DNA of 64,000 nt from Pseudomonas sp. MRSN 12121 (GTDB lineage Bacteria; Pseudomonadota; Gammaproteobacteria; Pseudomonadales; Pseudomonadaceae): positions 5,789,388 to 5,853,387 of the forward strand of contig NZ_CP010892.1 of assembly GCF_000931465.1 (NCBI RefSeq), written 5' to 3'. Below are positions 25,416-34,623 of this stretch, piece after piece (position 1 is the first letter of the stretch; each line of letters opens with the position of its first letter). The translations under genes were made by a program, and so were the position numbers. The notes under the pieces were generated by a model. It ran no database searches and had not been told where the DNA came from. It saw nothing but the letters and a program-made list of their open reading frames with translations.

Positions 25416-25504
25416 GGCCAGCCTTCTGATCGACGGTTGCCATCGAGGCGGGTAATCCGCCGGGGCGCAAGGTAGATTGGCGCTTGGGGAAACAACGCCA
25501 TCTC

Positions 25505-25575
25505 GTAGGAGCGAGGCTTGCCCGCGATAGCGGTGTGTCAGGCAGATCGCAATCGCGGGCAAGCCTCGCTCCTAC
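25505..25575. repeat. REPIN, family B (copy 1)
   Basis: GTAGGAGCGAGGCTTGCCCG and its inverse CGGGCAAGCCTCGCTCCTAC flank a short centre, forming a 71-bp cruciform. Other copies: 51028, 55595, 61961. It differs in sequence from family A. Sits between SDR and a LysR gene. Confidence 0.9.
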
Positions 25576-25604
25576 AATACCCAGCTTCGGAACACGCCTC
25601 ATCC

Positions 25605-26522
25605 ATGGACAAGCTCGAGCAATACCGTGTGTTCATCCAGGTGGCCGAAATGGGCAGCTTCATCAAGGCCGCGCACGCACTTGAACTGCCCAGGGCCACG
25701 GTGTCGGCCGCGGTCCAGCAACTGGAAACCGCCCTCGCCACCCGCCTGTTGCACCGCACCACGCGCCAGGTACAGCTGACCGCCGATGGCGCGATCCTGC
25801 TGGAGCGCGCACGCCTGTTGCTGAGCGACGCGGTAGAGCTCGAGCAGCTGTTTCACACCCGTCAGCAGGATGTCTTCGGCCGGCTCAACATCGATGTGCC
25901 CAGCCGCATCGCCCGCCGCCTGATCGCCCCCGCCCTGCCCCGGCTCTTCGCCCGCTACCCCGGGCTGAAACTGGCGCTGGGCTCCACCGACCGCGCCATC
26001 GACCTGGTGCAGGAAGGCGTCGATTGCGCGATCCGCGTCGGCGCCCTGCGCGACAGCAGCCTGATCGTCCGCCGCCTGGGCCACCTGGCCCTGATCAACT
26101 GCGCCAGCCCCGCCTACCTGGCCGAACACGGCGCGCCCCAAACCCCAGGCGACCTGGCCGACGGCCACTGGATGGTCGGCTACGGGGCGCCCAGCACCGG
26201 CCGCGAACAACCCTGGGAATACCGCGCCGACGGCCGCGAGCTGGAGCTCGGCCTGCCCAGCCGGGTCATCGTCAACAACGCCGAGAACTACATCGCCTGT
26301 TGCCGGGCCGGGCTGGGCCTGATGCAGATCCCGCGCTTCGACGTGCAGTACCTGCTCGAACGCGGCGAACTGGTGGAAGTGCTGCCGGATTATCGCCCCG
26401 CGCCCATGGCGATTTCCGCGCTCTACCCCAACCGCAACCACCGCTCGCGGCGGCTCAATGCCTTTGTCGAATGGTTCGAAACCCTGCTCGCCCCCCATCT
26501 CGAAGACGAAGGACGGGACTGA
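25605..26522 (+). CDS. LysR-family regulator
   Basis: 305 aa from ATG 25605 (MDKLEQYRVFIQVAEMGSF); upstream in-frame codons belong to the REPIN. Helix-turn-helix ELPRATVSAAVQQLETALA, effector domain from residue ~90 (GRLNIDVPSRIARRLI). It lies directly after the SDR gene with only the REPIN between, so it may regulate SDR; no operator was identified. Confidence 0.88.
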   Translation: MDKLEQYRVFIQVAEMGSFIKAAHALELPRATVSAAVQQLETALATRLLHRTTRQVQLTADGAILLERARLLLSDAVELEQLFHTRQQDVFGRLNIDVPSRIARRLIAPALPRLFARYPGLKLALGSTDRAIDLVQEGVDCAIRVGALRDSSLIVRRLGHLALINCASPAYLAEHGAPQTPGDLADGHWMVGYGAPSTGREQPWEYRADGRELELGLPSRVIVNNAENYIACCRAGLGLMQIPRFDVQYLLERGELVEVLPDYRPAPMAISALYPNRNHRSRRLNAFVEWFETLLAPHLEDEGRD

Positions 26523-26543
26523 CGCCCGCGCCCGGCCGGAACC

Positions 26544-27860
26544 TCAGCCGGACAGCTGGTGGGCGAACTGGCCGACCGCACTCACCACCTTCTGCGCACC
26601 GTCCTGGATCTCGACGATCACCGTGCCGGCCTCGGCGGCCAGGGCCAGGCCCTGCTCGGCCTGGGTCTTGCCGCCGGCCATCAGCACCACGGCGTCGCGC
26701 GCCATGTCCTGGTTGCGCCGCACCACGCCGACGATTTCCTCGGTGGCCTTGCTGGTGCGCGAGGCCAGCTGCCGGACCTCGTCCGCCACCACGGCGAAGC
26801 CACGGCCCTGGTCGCCCGCGCGGGCCGCCTCGATGGCCGCGTTGAGCGCCAGCAGGTTGGTCTGCTCGGCAATGTCGCTGATGGTCTTGACGATGCTGCC
26901 GATCACCCGCGACTGCTCGTTCAGCGCCTCGATGCCGTCGCTGGCCTGCTGCATGTGGGTGGCCAGGTCGCGCATCACCTCCACGGCTTCGGTCACCACC
27001 GAGGAGCCGCGCTGGGCGCTGCTGTCGGTCTGTTGCGAGATGGAGTAGGCGATGTCCGCCGCCTCGGCGACCGATTGCTCCTGCTTGACCTGCTCGGTGA
27101 TCACCGTGGCGAACTTCACCACCTTGTAGAGTTTGCCGTTGGCATCGACCACCGGGTTGTACGAGGCATCGAGCCAGACCACCCGGCCCTGGCTGTCGAT
27201 ACGCTTGAAGCGGTCGGCCACATACTCGCCGGCATTCAAGCGGGCCCAGAACGTCTGGTAGCTCGGGCTGTTGTACTCCTGCGGCTCGCAGAACAGGCTG
27301 TGGTTCTGCCCCAGGATCTGTTCGAGGCTGTAGCCCATGCAGCCCAGGAAACGCTCGTTGGCGGTCAGCACCCGGCCCTTGAGGTCGAACTCGATCACCG
27401 CGGTCGAGCGCAACAGGGCCGCGATCAGGTTGTCGTGTTCGCAGGTGCGTTGCACGGTCTCGGTCACATCGTTGGCGTGCAGCGAGAACGACTGGAGCTG
27501 GCGTTCGCCATTGAAGATCGGCTGCAGGATCAGGTTCAGCCAGGCATCGCTGCCGTCGCCGCGGCGCAGGCGCAGGGTCTCGGCGAATGGCTCGCCGGCG
27601 CCGATTGCCGCCAGGAAACGCCCGTGCGCCTCTTCGGGGCGGGCGTCGTCCGGCAGCAGCGGCTCGATGGAGCCGCCCAGCAGCGCCTCGGGGGAATAAT
27701 GCATGCACTGGGCGAAATTGCGGTTCACCGAGAGCACCCGGCGCTGCGGGTCGAACTCGATACCGAGCAAGCTGCGCTCGAAACCTTCCTTGACCTGCTC
27801 AAGCGCGCGAAACGCCTCGCTCAAGGCAAGGAGCTTCTGATTCAGACGTTTATTGAACAT
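26544..27860 (-). CDS. Soluble PAS-PAS-methyl-accepting protein, BdlA-like (copy 1)
   Basis: 438 aa without membrane segments. Two PAS domains (residues ~25-135 and ~145-255; both carry N-E-R/F-type cores such as LTANERFLGCMGYSLEQILG) precede a C-terminal MCP signalling hairpin (~265-438) with the hallmark EQTNLLALNAAIEAARAG and FAVVADEVRQLASRTSKAT. This layout is that of P. aeruginosa BdlA, a biofilm-dispersion chemoreceptor-like protein, and of Aer2-type sensors. HSLFCEPQEYNSPSYQTFW in PAS2 is a conserved block of such proteins. No ribosome site is seen before ATG. A closely similar gene follows upstream at 28092. Ligand (e.g., haem or redox) not provable. Confidence 0.85.
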   Translation of the reverse strand: MFNKRLNQKLLALSEAFRALEQVKEGFERSLLGIEFDPQRRVLSVNRNFAQCMHYSPEALLGGSIEPLLPDDARPEEAHGRFLAAIGAGEPFAETLRLRRGDGSDAWLNLILQPIFNGERQLQSFSLHANDVTETVQRTCEHDNLIAALLRSTAVIEFDLKGRVLTANERFLGCMGYSLEQILGQNHSLFCEPQEYNSPSYQTFWARLNAGEYVADRFKRIDSQGRVVWLDASYNPVVDANGKLYKVVKFATVITEQVKQEQSVAEAADIAYSISQQTDSSAQRGSSVVTEAVEVMRDLATHMQQASDGIEALNEQSRVIGSIVKTISDIAEQTNLLALNAAIEAARAGDQGRGFAVVADEVRQLASRTSKATEEIVGVVRRNQDMARDAVVLMAGGKTQAEQGLALAAEAGTVIVEIQDGAQKVVSAVGQFAHQLSG

Positions 27861-28091
27861 GGATACACCGATAGCCTGTGATTGGAGACTGCAGCAGCCT
27901 CAGCATCGGCGTTGCGAAAGCATTCTTGACGCGCTCAAGAGGCTTTGAGATTCATCCATGGCATAGATAGGAAATATCCTAGAAGACTGTCAGAAAGGTG
28001 ATCAACCCAGGCTCGGACCGCCTGCGCCACAGCGCTCAGCGGCCACCCGGAGCCAGGGCCCGACAGCCTCGGGCTCCGGCTCGGGCGACAC

Positions 28092-29408
28092 TCAGTTCGA
28101 CAACTGGCTGGCGAACTGGCCGACGGCATCCACCACTTTCTGCGCGCCGTCCTGGATCTCCACGATCACCGTACCGGCTTCGGCGGCCAGGGCCAGGCCC
28201 TGCTCGGCCTGGGCCTTGCCGTCGGTCATCAGCGCCACCGCTTCGCGCGCCATGTCCTGGTTCTGGCGCACCACGCCGACGATCTCGTCGGTGGCCTTGC
28301 TGGTGCGCGAGGCCAGTTGCCGGACCTCGTCGGCCACCACCGCGAAGCCACGCCCCTGCTCGCCGGCCCGCGCCGCCTCGATGGCCGCGTTGAGCGCCAG
28401 CAGGTTGGTCTGTTCGGCAATGCCGCTGATGGTCTTGACGATGGTGCCGATCACCAGCGACTGCTCGTTGAGTGCCTCGATCCCCTCGCCGGCCTGCTGC
28501 ATGTGCTTGGCCAGGTCGCGCATCACATTCACCGCCTCGGTGACCACGGTGGTGCCGCGCTGGGCGCTGTTGTCGGTTTGCAGCGAGGTGCTGTAGGCGA
28601 TGTTCGCCGCCTCGGCGACGGCCTGCTCCTGGTTCACCTGGTCGGTGATCACGGTGGCGAATTTCACCACTTTGTAGAGGCGGTCGTTGGCGTCCACCAC
28701 CGGGTTGTAGGAGGCCTCCAGCCAGACCACGCGGCCATGGCTGTCGATGCGTTTGAAGCGCCCGGCGACGAACTCGCCGGCGTTCAGGCGCTTCCAGAAC
28801 GCCTGGTAGTCCGGGCTGTTGTATTCCTCGGGTTCGCAGAACATCCGGTGATGCTTGCCCTGGATCTGCGCCAGGTTGTAGCCCATGCCCTGGAGGAAGC
28901 GCTCGTTGGCGCTCAGCACGTTGCCGTTGAGGTCGAATTCGATCACCGCGGTGGAACGCACCAGCGCGCCGATCAGGTTCTCGTGCTCGCGAGAGGCCTC
29001 GATGGTGCGGGTCAGGTCGCTGGAATAGATCGAAAAATGCTTGATCCGCCCCTGGGAATCGCGGACCGGCTGGGAGATCGAACGCAGCCAGGCCTCCTGG
29101 CCGTTGCCGCGCAGCAGGCGCACCGCCCCGGCAAAGTGCTCGCCACGGGTCAGCGCCGCCTTGAAGCGGTGATGGAACTCGTCGGCCTTGACGTGGGCCG
29201 GCACGATATCTTCGATGTGCCGGCCGACCAGATCGCTGCTCCTGTAGAGCATCTCCTGGTTGAAGTTGTCGTTGGTCGAAAGAATGCGTCCATCGGGATC
29301 CAGGCTCAGCACCAGCATCTCGCTGTCGAGACTCTCTTTCACTTGCTGCAGGCTCGAGAGTTCCTCGCGTAGAGCCAACAGCTCCTGCTTCAGGCTTTTG
29401 TTGAACAT
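28092..29408 (-). CDS. Soluble PAS-PAS-methyl-accepting protein, BdlA-like (copy 2)
   Basis: About 438 aa from ATG 29408 (MFNKSLKQELLALREEL), parallel to MFNKRLNQKLLALSEAF of copy 1; a GTG three codons earlier is possible. Same architecture: PAS1, PAS2 with HHRMFCEPEEYNSPDYQAFW, and a near-identical MCP tip. Divergence is concentrated in PAS1 (residues ~20-135), so the copies probably sense different signals but feed into the same kinase. Both have the upstream motif ATCGGTG(C/T)ATCC just before ATG. Same orientation, 231 bp apart: a tandem duplication. Confidence 0.85.
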   Translation of the reverse strand: MFNKSLKQELLALREELSSLQQVKESLDSEMLVLSLDPDGRILSTNDNFNQEMLYRSSDLVGRHIEDIVPAHVKADEFHHRFKAALTRGEHFAGAVRLLRGNGQEAWLRSISQPVRDSQGRIKHFSIYSSDLTRTIEASREHENLIGALVRSTAVIEFDLNGNVLSANERFLQGMGYNLAQIQGKHHRMFCEPEEYNSPDYQAFWKRLNAGEFVAGRFKRIDSHGRVVWLEASYNPVVDANDRLYKVVKFATVITDQVNQEQAVAEAANIAYSTSLQTDNSAQRGTTVVTEAVNVMRDLAKHMQQAGEGIEALNEQSLVIGTIVKTISGIAEQTNLLALNAAIEAARAGEQGRGFAVVADEVRQLASRTSKATDEIVGVVRQNQDMAREAVALMTDGKAQAEQGLALAAEAGTVIVEIQDGAQKVVDAVGQFASQLSN

Positions 29409-29622
29409 GGGATGCACCGATGAGGGGAGGTTTTAAGAACAACTTAGCTTCTCCATCGGCATTGGCGAATTTTTCTGGAGGCCCCGTCGCCCGTGTCGGA
29501 AAAAATATTTTCGCCTCTCGAACCGCTATTGAACGCCAACGGGGCCGGGCACTTGCGGCAAGGTCCTCGCGAGCGCTGGCGCGAAGACCTTGCCCTGCGT
29601 CGAAGGCGTCCGGGCCAAGGCT

Positions 29623-30945
29623 CTAGAACTGGTATTGCATGCGCATCACCAGGCCGTCGCCGGTGTCGTCGCCCACCGCGTTGCTGAGGTTATCGGTGCG
29701 CGCCTTGACGTAGTTGGCGCTGAGCTTCAGGGCTTCGTTGGCGTACCAGTTGACCCCCAGGGTATGGGTCTTGCCCTCGGTATCGCCGACCTGGCGCGTA
29801 GCGCTGCTGACCACCACGTTGTCGTCCTCGACGGTGATCGAGTCGTAGCGGTAGAACAGCTCCCACGCGCCCCACTGCTTGTCCTGCGGCTTGATGGTGT
29901 CGAACTTGGCCCCGTCCAGCTTGTAGATCCGTGGCTCGCCGGTGAGGGTATAGGCCAATTGCGCATAATAGCCTGAGGCTTTTATATCGCTTTGCGCGGC
30001 ATCGGCCTTGAGCGTGCGGCGCAGGTATTCCGCCTGGACCGAGAACGCGTTCAGCGCCCAGGCCCCTTCGACACCCCACACCGAATCGTCCGTCCACAGC
30101 CCCTGCTGCGCCGTGCTGCCGCCAAACACCGCGCGATTGCCATTGCTGCCGGCGCTGTTGCCGCCATTGGTCTCCACCCCGCGCATGCCCATGCGCGAAC
30201 GGATGCGGGTATCGACGGCCGCGTCCGCGAGATCTCGATAAGCGTACTGGGCGCCGATATGCAGGACATTGCCGGATTCGTGCAGTGGGGCGAACACCCC
30301 GCGCAGGTTGTAGCGCTTGACGCTGTCGCCATCGGTGTCGTTGTTGTTTTCGCTGAATACACTACCGGACAGGTACGCCATGCCGCCCACCACGCCGTTG
30401 GCCTGCACGCCCATGCCGCTGTTGTCGTTGATCCATTCCGCCACGTCGTAGGACAGATTGCGCTCCAGGGCGGTGACCCACTTGGAGCTGGTGGCCTTTT
30501 CCAGGCCGAAGTCGGTGTAGAAGCGCCCCACTTTCAGGTTCAGCGGGTTGAAGCCGGTGTAGGTCAGGCTGCCCTCGTCGAAATAGCCGGTACTGTCGTT
30601 GCCCACGTTCCGGGAAAGGTCGTAGTTGATCTGATATTTCCAGTCCCGATAAAGCGTGCCGCCCAGCTCCAGGTAGGCCCGGCGAAAGTACGCCGCGTCC
30701 GCGGAATTGCCGTTGCGCGTGTAATAACCGTCGAAGGTGCCGTAGTCCGCCTGCACGCGGCCGCCCAACTTGAAGCTGAACTCCTTGTCGGTGGTCGACA
30801 GCTCCAGGCCGCCCTTGGTCTTCAACACAATATCGGCCCCATCGGTGGTCACTGTGCCGGCCTGGGCCGTCGCAGACAGGGTCGCGCCGATCAGACCCCA
30901 GGCAATACCGTTCCCCAACCCCATATAGAGTTTTTTAATAAACAT
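29623..30945 (-). CDS. Porin of the OprO/OprP (phosphate/polyphosphate) family
   Basis: 440 aa with signal peptide (cleavage after ATAQA), a short coiled segment TTDGADIVLKTKGGLELS, then a 16-strand barrel ending in aromatic F (MRMQYQF). FSFKLGGRVQADYGTFDGYY and AYFRRAYLELGGTLYRDWKYQ are typical OprO/OprP blocks, and the barrel alternates Y/G and charged residues. Outer-membrane channel for phosphate or pyrophosphate-like anions. GGGAG precedes ATG. I see no good Pho box upstream, only a lone GTGTCAT half (about 31040), so a phosphate role is not assured. Confidence 0.87.
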   Translation of the reverse strand: MFIKKLYMGLGNGIAWGLIGATLSATAQAGTVTTDGADIVLKTKGGLELSTTDKEFSFKLGGRVQADYGTFDGYYTRNGNSADAAYFRRAYLELGGTLYRDWKYQINYDLSRNVGNDSTGYFDEGSLTYTGFNPLNLKVGRFYTDFGLEKATSSKWVTALERNLSYDVAEWINDNSGMGVQANGVVGGMAYLSGSVFSENNNDTDGDSVKRYNLRGVFAPLHESGNVLHIGAQYAYRDLADAAVDTRIRSRMGMRGVETNGGNSAGSNGNRAVFGGSTAQQGLWTDDSVWGVEGAWALNAFSVQAEYLRRTLKADAAQSDIKASGYYAQLAYTLTGEPRIYKLDGAKFDTIKPQDKQWGAWELFYRYDSITVEDDNVVVSSATRQVGDTEGKTHTLGVNWYANEALKLSANYVKARTDNLSNAVGDDTGDGLVMRMQYQF

Positions 30946-31259
30946 TCGAGACTCCCGATTTGGCTTTTAGTGTGGCGGCCACCTGTAACCGGCAACTTCA
31001 GCGGCTGGATCAGGTTGACCGTGGGCGATCCTGGGAATCCCACATGACACTTTTTGTTTATTAAAAAGATGATTCGATGACAACTAAGCCGGGCTCGACT
31101 TCATGAGGGGTACGGCACTTGTAGACAGGGGTTTGCGGGACAACATCGCGTCGCTGGCGGCCGCGGATATGTCAGAAACATTTCAACTTTTGAAAGCGGT
31201 GGATAAAACCCGACTGCGGATGCCGGCCATCGTCCGAGGGAAAACGCCCAGACACGCGG
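30946..31259. other. Intergenic region between OprO/P-like porin and LysR gene (314 bp)
   Basis: Contains the leader and promoter area of the porin (minus strand; AT-rich patch TTTTTAATAAACAAAAAG near 31050-31070) and the downstream flank of the LysR gene. No tRNA, REPIN or long dyad. No Pho box of full quality. Confidence 0.4.
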
Positions 31260-32180
31260 TCAGAACCACTCCTGGCGCGCCTCGAACGCCTGGCGGATCA
31301 ACCTCACGATGGCCTGTACCTCGGGCCGCCCGGCCGCCAGCGCATGGGTGCTCAACCAGGCGTTGCGCTGCATCGGCGGGAACAGCGCCGGAAGCGCCAG
31401 CAGATTGCTGTCCAGGGCAGTGATATAGGCTGGTAGCACACCAATGCAGGCACCACGCCGGATCATTTCCAGCGCCAGCTCATGGGTATGCACCTGCGCC
31501 ACGCCGGCCGGGCGCTGGCGCACCAGTCGGTTCCAGGGCTCCAGCGCCGCGACCTGCAGGTACTCGCGCACCTGCACCAACATGTAGTCGTCCAGGTGGC
31601 TGACCAGGCTGGGCAAGGCCGCCTCTCGCGAGTAGCGCTTGGCCATGCAGGCCTGGTAGCCGATCCGGGCCAGGGCGATGGGTGTGGTGGTGGCGAAACC
31701 GGGATCGGGCCGCGGGCTGGCGGGCTCGGCGAGCCAGAGCAGGATGTCCGCCGGGCGCGCGCTGGCATGGGGCTCGCTGGAGATTTCCAGGTCCAGGCGC
31801 ACGGCCGCATTGCGCCGCACAAAGGCCAGCAGGTCGCGCAGCACCAGGTCATGCAACAGGGCGTCAGCCGCTATCAGGCGCACCACGGGCACTGCCGCGC
31901 GGCCGGATCCGGGGAATTCGGGAACTTGTCGTTGCGCCGTCAGCAGCGTCTGCAGTCGCTGGCCCTTGAGGGTCAGGCGCAGGACGTTCTGGCGGTAGAC
32001 AAACAGCGGGCCACCGAGGCGCTCCTCCAAGAGTCGCAACTGCTTGCGCAACACGGTCACGCGGGTATTCAGGCTGCGCGCCGCCTGCTTGAAGCACGCG
32101 CAGCGAGCACTGGTCAGAAAATACTCAACTACATCTCGATCGATCGACCCGGGGTCCAATGCTCGCAATTCATCGCACAT
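31260..32180 (-). CDS. Divergent LysR-type regulator
   Basis: About 306 aa from ATG 32180, which lies 11 nt after the DUF2790 stop; starting at 32213 would overlap that gene. The N-terminal helix-turn-helix is degraded relative to typical LysR (FKQAARSLNTRVTVLRKQLRLLEERLGGPLF), with RVTVLRKQ in place of QPAVSRQI, but the wHTH frame and effector domain (VVRLIAADALLHDLVLRDLLAF onward) are clear. Probably co-transcribed with DUF2790. Target genes may be the flanking porins. Confidence 0.75.
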   Translation of the reverse strand: MCDELRALDPGSIDRDVVEYFLTSARCACFKQAARSLNTRVTVLRKQLRLLEERLGGPLFVYRQNVLRLTLKGQRLQTLLTAQRQVPEFPGSGRAAVPVVRLIAADALLHDLVLRDLLAFVRRNAAVRLDLEISSEPHASARPADILLWLAEPASPRPDPGFATTTPIALARIGYQACMAKRYSREAALPSLVSHLDDYMLVQVREYLQVAALEPWNRLVRQRPAGVAQVHTHELALEMIRRGACIGVLPAYITALDSNLLALPALFPPMQRNAWLSTHALAAGRPEVQAIVRLIRQAFEARQEWF

Positions 32181-32191
32181 AGGCAGCCCGT

Positions 32192-32524
32192 TCAACTGCC
32201 GTTGGTACGGCATACCCCCAGCACGCTGTACTCGATGGTGTTGAGCTTGCCCGCCGAGTCCTCGTAGGTCATGCGCGACGGCACGACATCACAGGACTTG
32301 ATCGGCGGCGTGACGTTGACCACCTTCTTGATATCCAGCTTCTTCTCGTAGGTGTAGTCCTCGACCACCGGGGCTTCCTTGCCCTGCTTCGCCGCATAGG
32401 CCGCCATGGCCCGCTCGTTTTCCTTCATGGCCCGCTCGAAGGTGCGGTCGCCACCGCCCTCGGCCATGGCCAGGGACGACATCGAAAGTACCAGGGCGGC
32501 AATACTCAATTTAAATAGTTTCAT
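32192..32524 (-). CDS. Small secreted protein, DUF2790
   Basis: 110 aa: signal peptide (LSIAALVLSMSSLAMA), then a ~85-aa mature domain with YTYEKKLDIKKVVNVT and CDVVPSRMTYEDSAGKLNTIEYSVLGVCR, two Cys likely to form a disulfide. This is the DUF2790 pattern, a small periplasmic family in Pseudomonas with several paralogues, some linked to metal or phosphate response. GGAAAG precedes ATG. A dyad TTACTTATATGTAA (32596-32609) lies ~75 bp upstream and may be an operator. Confidence 0.85.
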   Translation of the reverse strand: MKLFKLSIAALVLSMSSLAMAEGGGDRTFERAMKENERAMAAYAAKQGKEAPVVEDYTYEKKLDIKKVVNVTPPIKSCDVVPSRMTYEDSAGKLNTIEYSVLGVCRTNGS

Positions 32525-32856
32525 GACACTTTCCTCGCTGTGGTTAGTTGCAACGAGGATAACCAGCGGACCCTGTCAGGAAGATCACGCCTACATTACT
32601 TATATGTAAGAAACTCGAACTTCATTCTTCAACACCAACAGAGCCCTTATAAAACAAGGCCTGCGACCATTACCCCAAATAAATTCAGATTGATAATCTT
32701 GCAAAATTGTAATTCCCGGGTCACCTCCGCGTTATCTGTTGTTTGCAACTATCGGCGTCGACTCCGGCCGTTAACCAGACGGTCCGCGAGTACAACTAAC
32801 AAGAACGCCCCAGGCGACATATCAGCTGATCGCTGCCCTATCCAGGAGCAAACAAC
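32525..32856. other. Divergent promoter region of DUF2790 and OprD (332 bp)
   Basis: AT-rich centre (32590-32730) with the dyad TTACTTATATGTAA; the OprD-proximal part contains candidate Crc/Hfq A-rich motifs. No gene or long repeat seen. Confidence 0.4.
32798..32805 (+). promoter_or_regulatory. Crc/Hfq-type A-rich motif in the oprD leader
   Basis: AACAAGAA matches the ANNAANAA-type catabolite-repression motif bound by Hfq with Crc. A second candidate AAACAACA overlaps the ribosome site directly before the ATG at 32857. Together they predict carbon catabolite repression of porin translation. Confidence 0.5.
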
Positions 32857-34185
32857 ATGCGTACCCATACCCGCTTGTCCCTGTCCGTGTTTACCGCGGC
32901 ACTGGGGCTCGGCCCGTTGGCCGTGAGCGCCGCCCAGGAAAAACCCGAAGGCTTTATCGAAGGCAGCAGCCTCAACGTGCTGGCCCGCAACTACTACTTC
33001 AACCGCGACGACCGCAAAGGCCAGTCCAGCCCTACCGGCAACGGCTACTCGGAAGCCTGGGCCCAGGCGCTGATCGGCAAGTTCGAGTCCGGCTTCACCC
33101 AGGGCACCGTCGGCTTCGGCCTGGATGCCTTCGTCATGTACGGCCTCAAGCTCGATTCGGGCGGCGGCCGCAGCGGTGGCCGCGGCTCGTTCGGCATGCT
33201 GCCGGTGGACAGCGACAACAAGCCGGAAGACGACTACAGCAAGGTCGGCGGGGCGGCGAAAATGCGCCTGCTCGATACCGTGGTCAAGGTCGGTGACGTG
33301 TTCCCGAAAACCCCGGTGGTGCATTACGGCGACTCGCGCCTGATGCCGGAAAGCTTTCGCGGCGTGACCGTGGAAAACACCAGCATCGAGGGCCTCGACC
33401 TGCAGGCCGGACGCCTGCACAGCATGAGCCAGCCCGACAGCAGCAGCCTGCGCGACGGTTTCGCCACCTTCTATGCGGGCAAGGTCGACTCGCCCTGGGT
33501 CGCCTACTTCGGTGGCGACTACACCCTGAACAAGCACCTCAGCTTCAGCCTTTACAGCAGCCGCCTGAAGGATGCCTGGGATCAGTACTACTTCGGCACC
33601 GCGGCCACCTGGCCGGTCTCGGACGAGTTCTCGCTGTTCGCCGGCTTCAACTATTACAAGGCCGTCGACGAAGGCAAGAAACTGCTCGGCGAACTCAACA
33701 ACAACATCTGGAGCGCCAAGGTCGGCGCCACCTATGGCGCCCATACCCTGTCCCTGTCGCACCAGCGCAACAACGGCGACGACGACTTCGACTACCTGCG
33801 CCAGTCGGACTCGATCTTCCTCGACAACTCGATCCAGTACAGCGACTTCAACTCGCCCAAGGAACGTTCGTGGATGGTTCGCTACGACCTCGACATGGAG
33901 ACCTACGGCATCCCCGGCCTGTCGTTCATGACCCGCTACGCCAAAGGCACCGACGCCGACTACAGCAACGCCAACTCGGTCTACATGCGCCGCGACGCCG
34001 AGGGCAACCCGTTGACCGACCAGCGCCGCTGGGAACGGAATATCGAGGCCAAGTACGTATTCCAGGGCGGCACCCTCAAGGACCTGTCGCTGCGCATCCG
34101 CCAGGCGACCATCCGCTCCAGTGCGTTCGAGTCGGACCTGGATGAGTTCCGCCTGATCGTCGAGTACCCGCTGGCGATTCTCTGA
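32857..34185 (+). CDS. OprD-family outer-membrane porin
   Basis: 442 aa with signal peptide (cleavage near AVSAAQ). EGFIEGSSLNVLARNYYFNRD, EAWAQALIGKFESGFTQGTVGFGLDAFVMYGLKLDSG and the terminal RLIVEYPLAIL are the OprD signature regions. It allows uptake of small basic or acidic molecules by 18-strand barrel; substrate not assignable. CAGGAGC ribosome site. Controlled perhaps by the divergent LysR/DUF2790 unit. Confidence 0.92.
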   Translation: MRTHTRLSLSVFTAALGLGPLAVSAAQEKPEGFIEGSSLNVLARNYYFNRDDRKGQSSPTGNGYSEAWAQALIGKFESGFTQGTVGFGLDAFVMYGLKLDSGGGRSGGRGSFGMLPVDSDNKPEDDYSKVGGAAKMRLLDTVVKVGDVFPKTPVVHYGDSRLMPESFRGVTVENTSIEGLDLQAGRLHSMSQPDSSSLRDGFATFYAGKVDSPWVAYFGGDYTLNKHLSFSLYSSRLKDAWDQYYFGTAATWPVSDEFSLFAGFNYYKAVDEGKKLLGELNNNIWSAKVGATYGAHTLSLSHQRNNGDDDFDYLRQSDSIFLDNSIQYSDFNSPKERSWMVRYDLDMETYGIPGLSFMTRYAKGTDADYSNANSVYMRRDAEGNPLTDQRRWERNIEAKYVFQGGTLKDLSLRIRQATIRSSAFESDLDEFRLIVEYPLAIL

Positions 34186-34362
34186 GCCTGCGCGCCGGAC
34201 GGGCAGGACGCCTGCCCGGCGTTAAAACTTATTCACAGACCCGCATCTTTCAGAACTGTAATATCCGCCTCACCTTCCCGTCAGGTTGGCCTTCGTATAC
34301 TGAAGCCCATTCTGAGGCGGCTGTTCACCACGCCGCTCCATCACTGGCCGGGAGACCCTGCA

Positions 34363-34554
34363 TTGAAGCCTTCCATTGCGTTGCCCGCCCCGTCCGGCAA
34401 GGCCCAGGCAGCTGCCGACAGCGAACGCTTCAGTCACGCATTGCAACAGTTCTGGCTCAACCAGCCAGGCGCCCCGGAGACCGGGCACCGCGACACCCCG
34501 GCCCGCTCCGAGCAGGCCAGCATTCATAGCCCCGAGCGTCCATCCAGCCCGTGA
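34363..34554 (+). CDS. Possible small hypothetical protein (63 aa)
   Basis: TTG start at 34363, preceded by GGGAGA at 8 nt. Sequence is Pro/Ala/Ser-rich with a short helix SERFSHALQQFWLNQPGAP. A TATACT (-10-like) sits about 34297 and a strong terminator follows, so it could be a genuine single-gene transcript. No family recognised; it could be non-coding. Confidence 0.4.
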   Translation: MKPSIALPAPSGKAQAAADSERFSHALQQFWLNQPGAPETGHRDTPARSEQASIHSPERPSSP

Positions 34555-34570
34555 CGCCGGCCCCGAGCAC

Positions 34571-34619
34571 ATTCATCTCTTGAAGCGTTTTTTGAATGCT
34601 CCTTTGGAAAGAGATGAAT
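34571..34619 (+). other. 11-bp hairpin with large loop upstream of a terminator
   Basis: ATTCATCTCTT (34571-34581) pairs perfectly with AAGAGATGAAT (34609-34619); loop of 27 nt contains AGC/GCT inner pairing. T's follow (34619-34623). Two hairpins in a row (next feature) suggest a small RNA 3' end. Confidence 0.55.
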
Positions 34620-34623
34620 TTTT

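Noticed and set aside
26544..29408. Membrane-bound chemoreceptors
   Set aside because: Neither protein has a hydrophobic segment long enough to cross the membrane; they are soluble PAS-MCP proteins.
31035..31045. Pho box upstream of the OprO/P-like porin
   Set aside because: Only one half (GTGTCAT on the minus strand) is present; the second half 11 bp away does not match.
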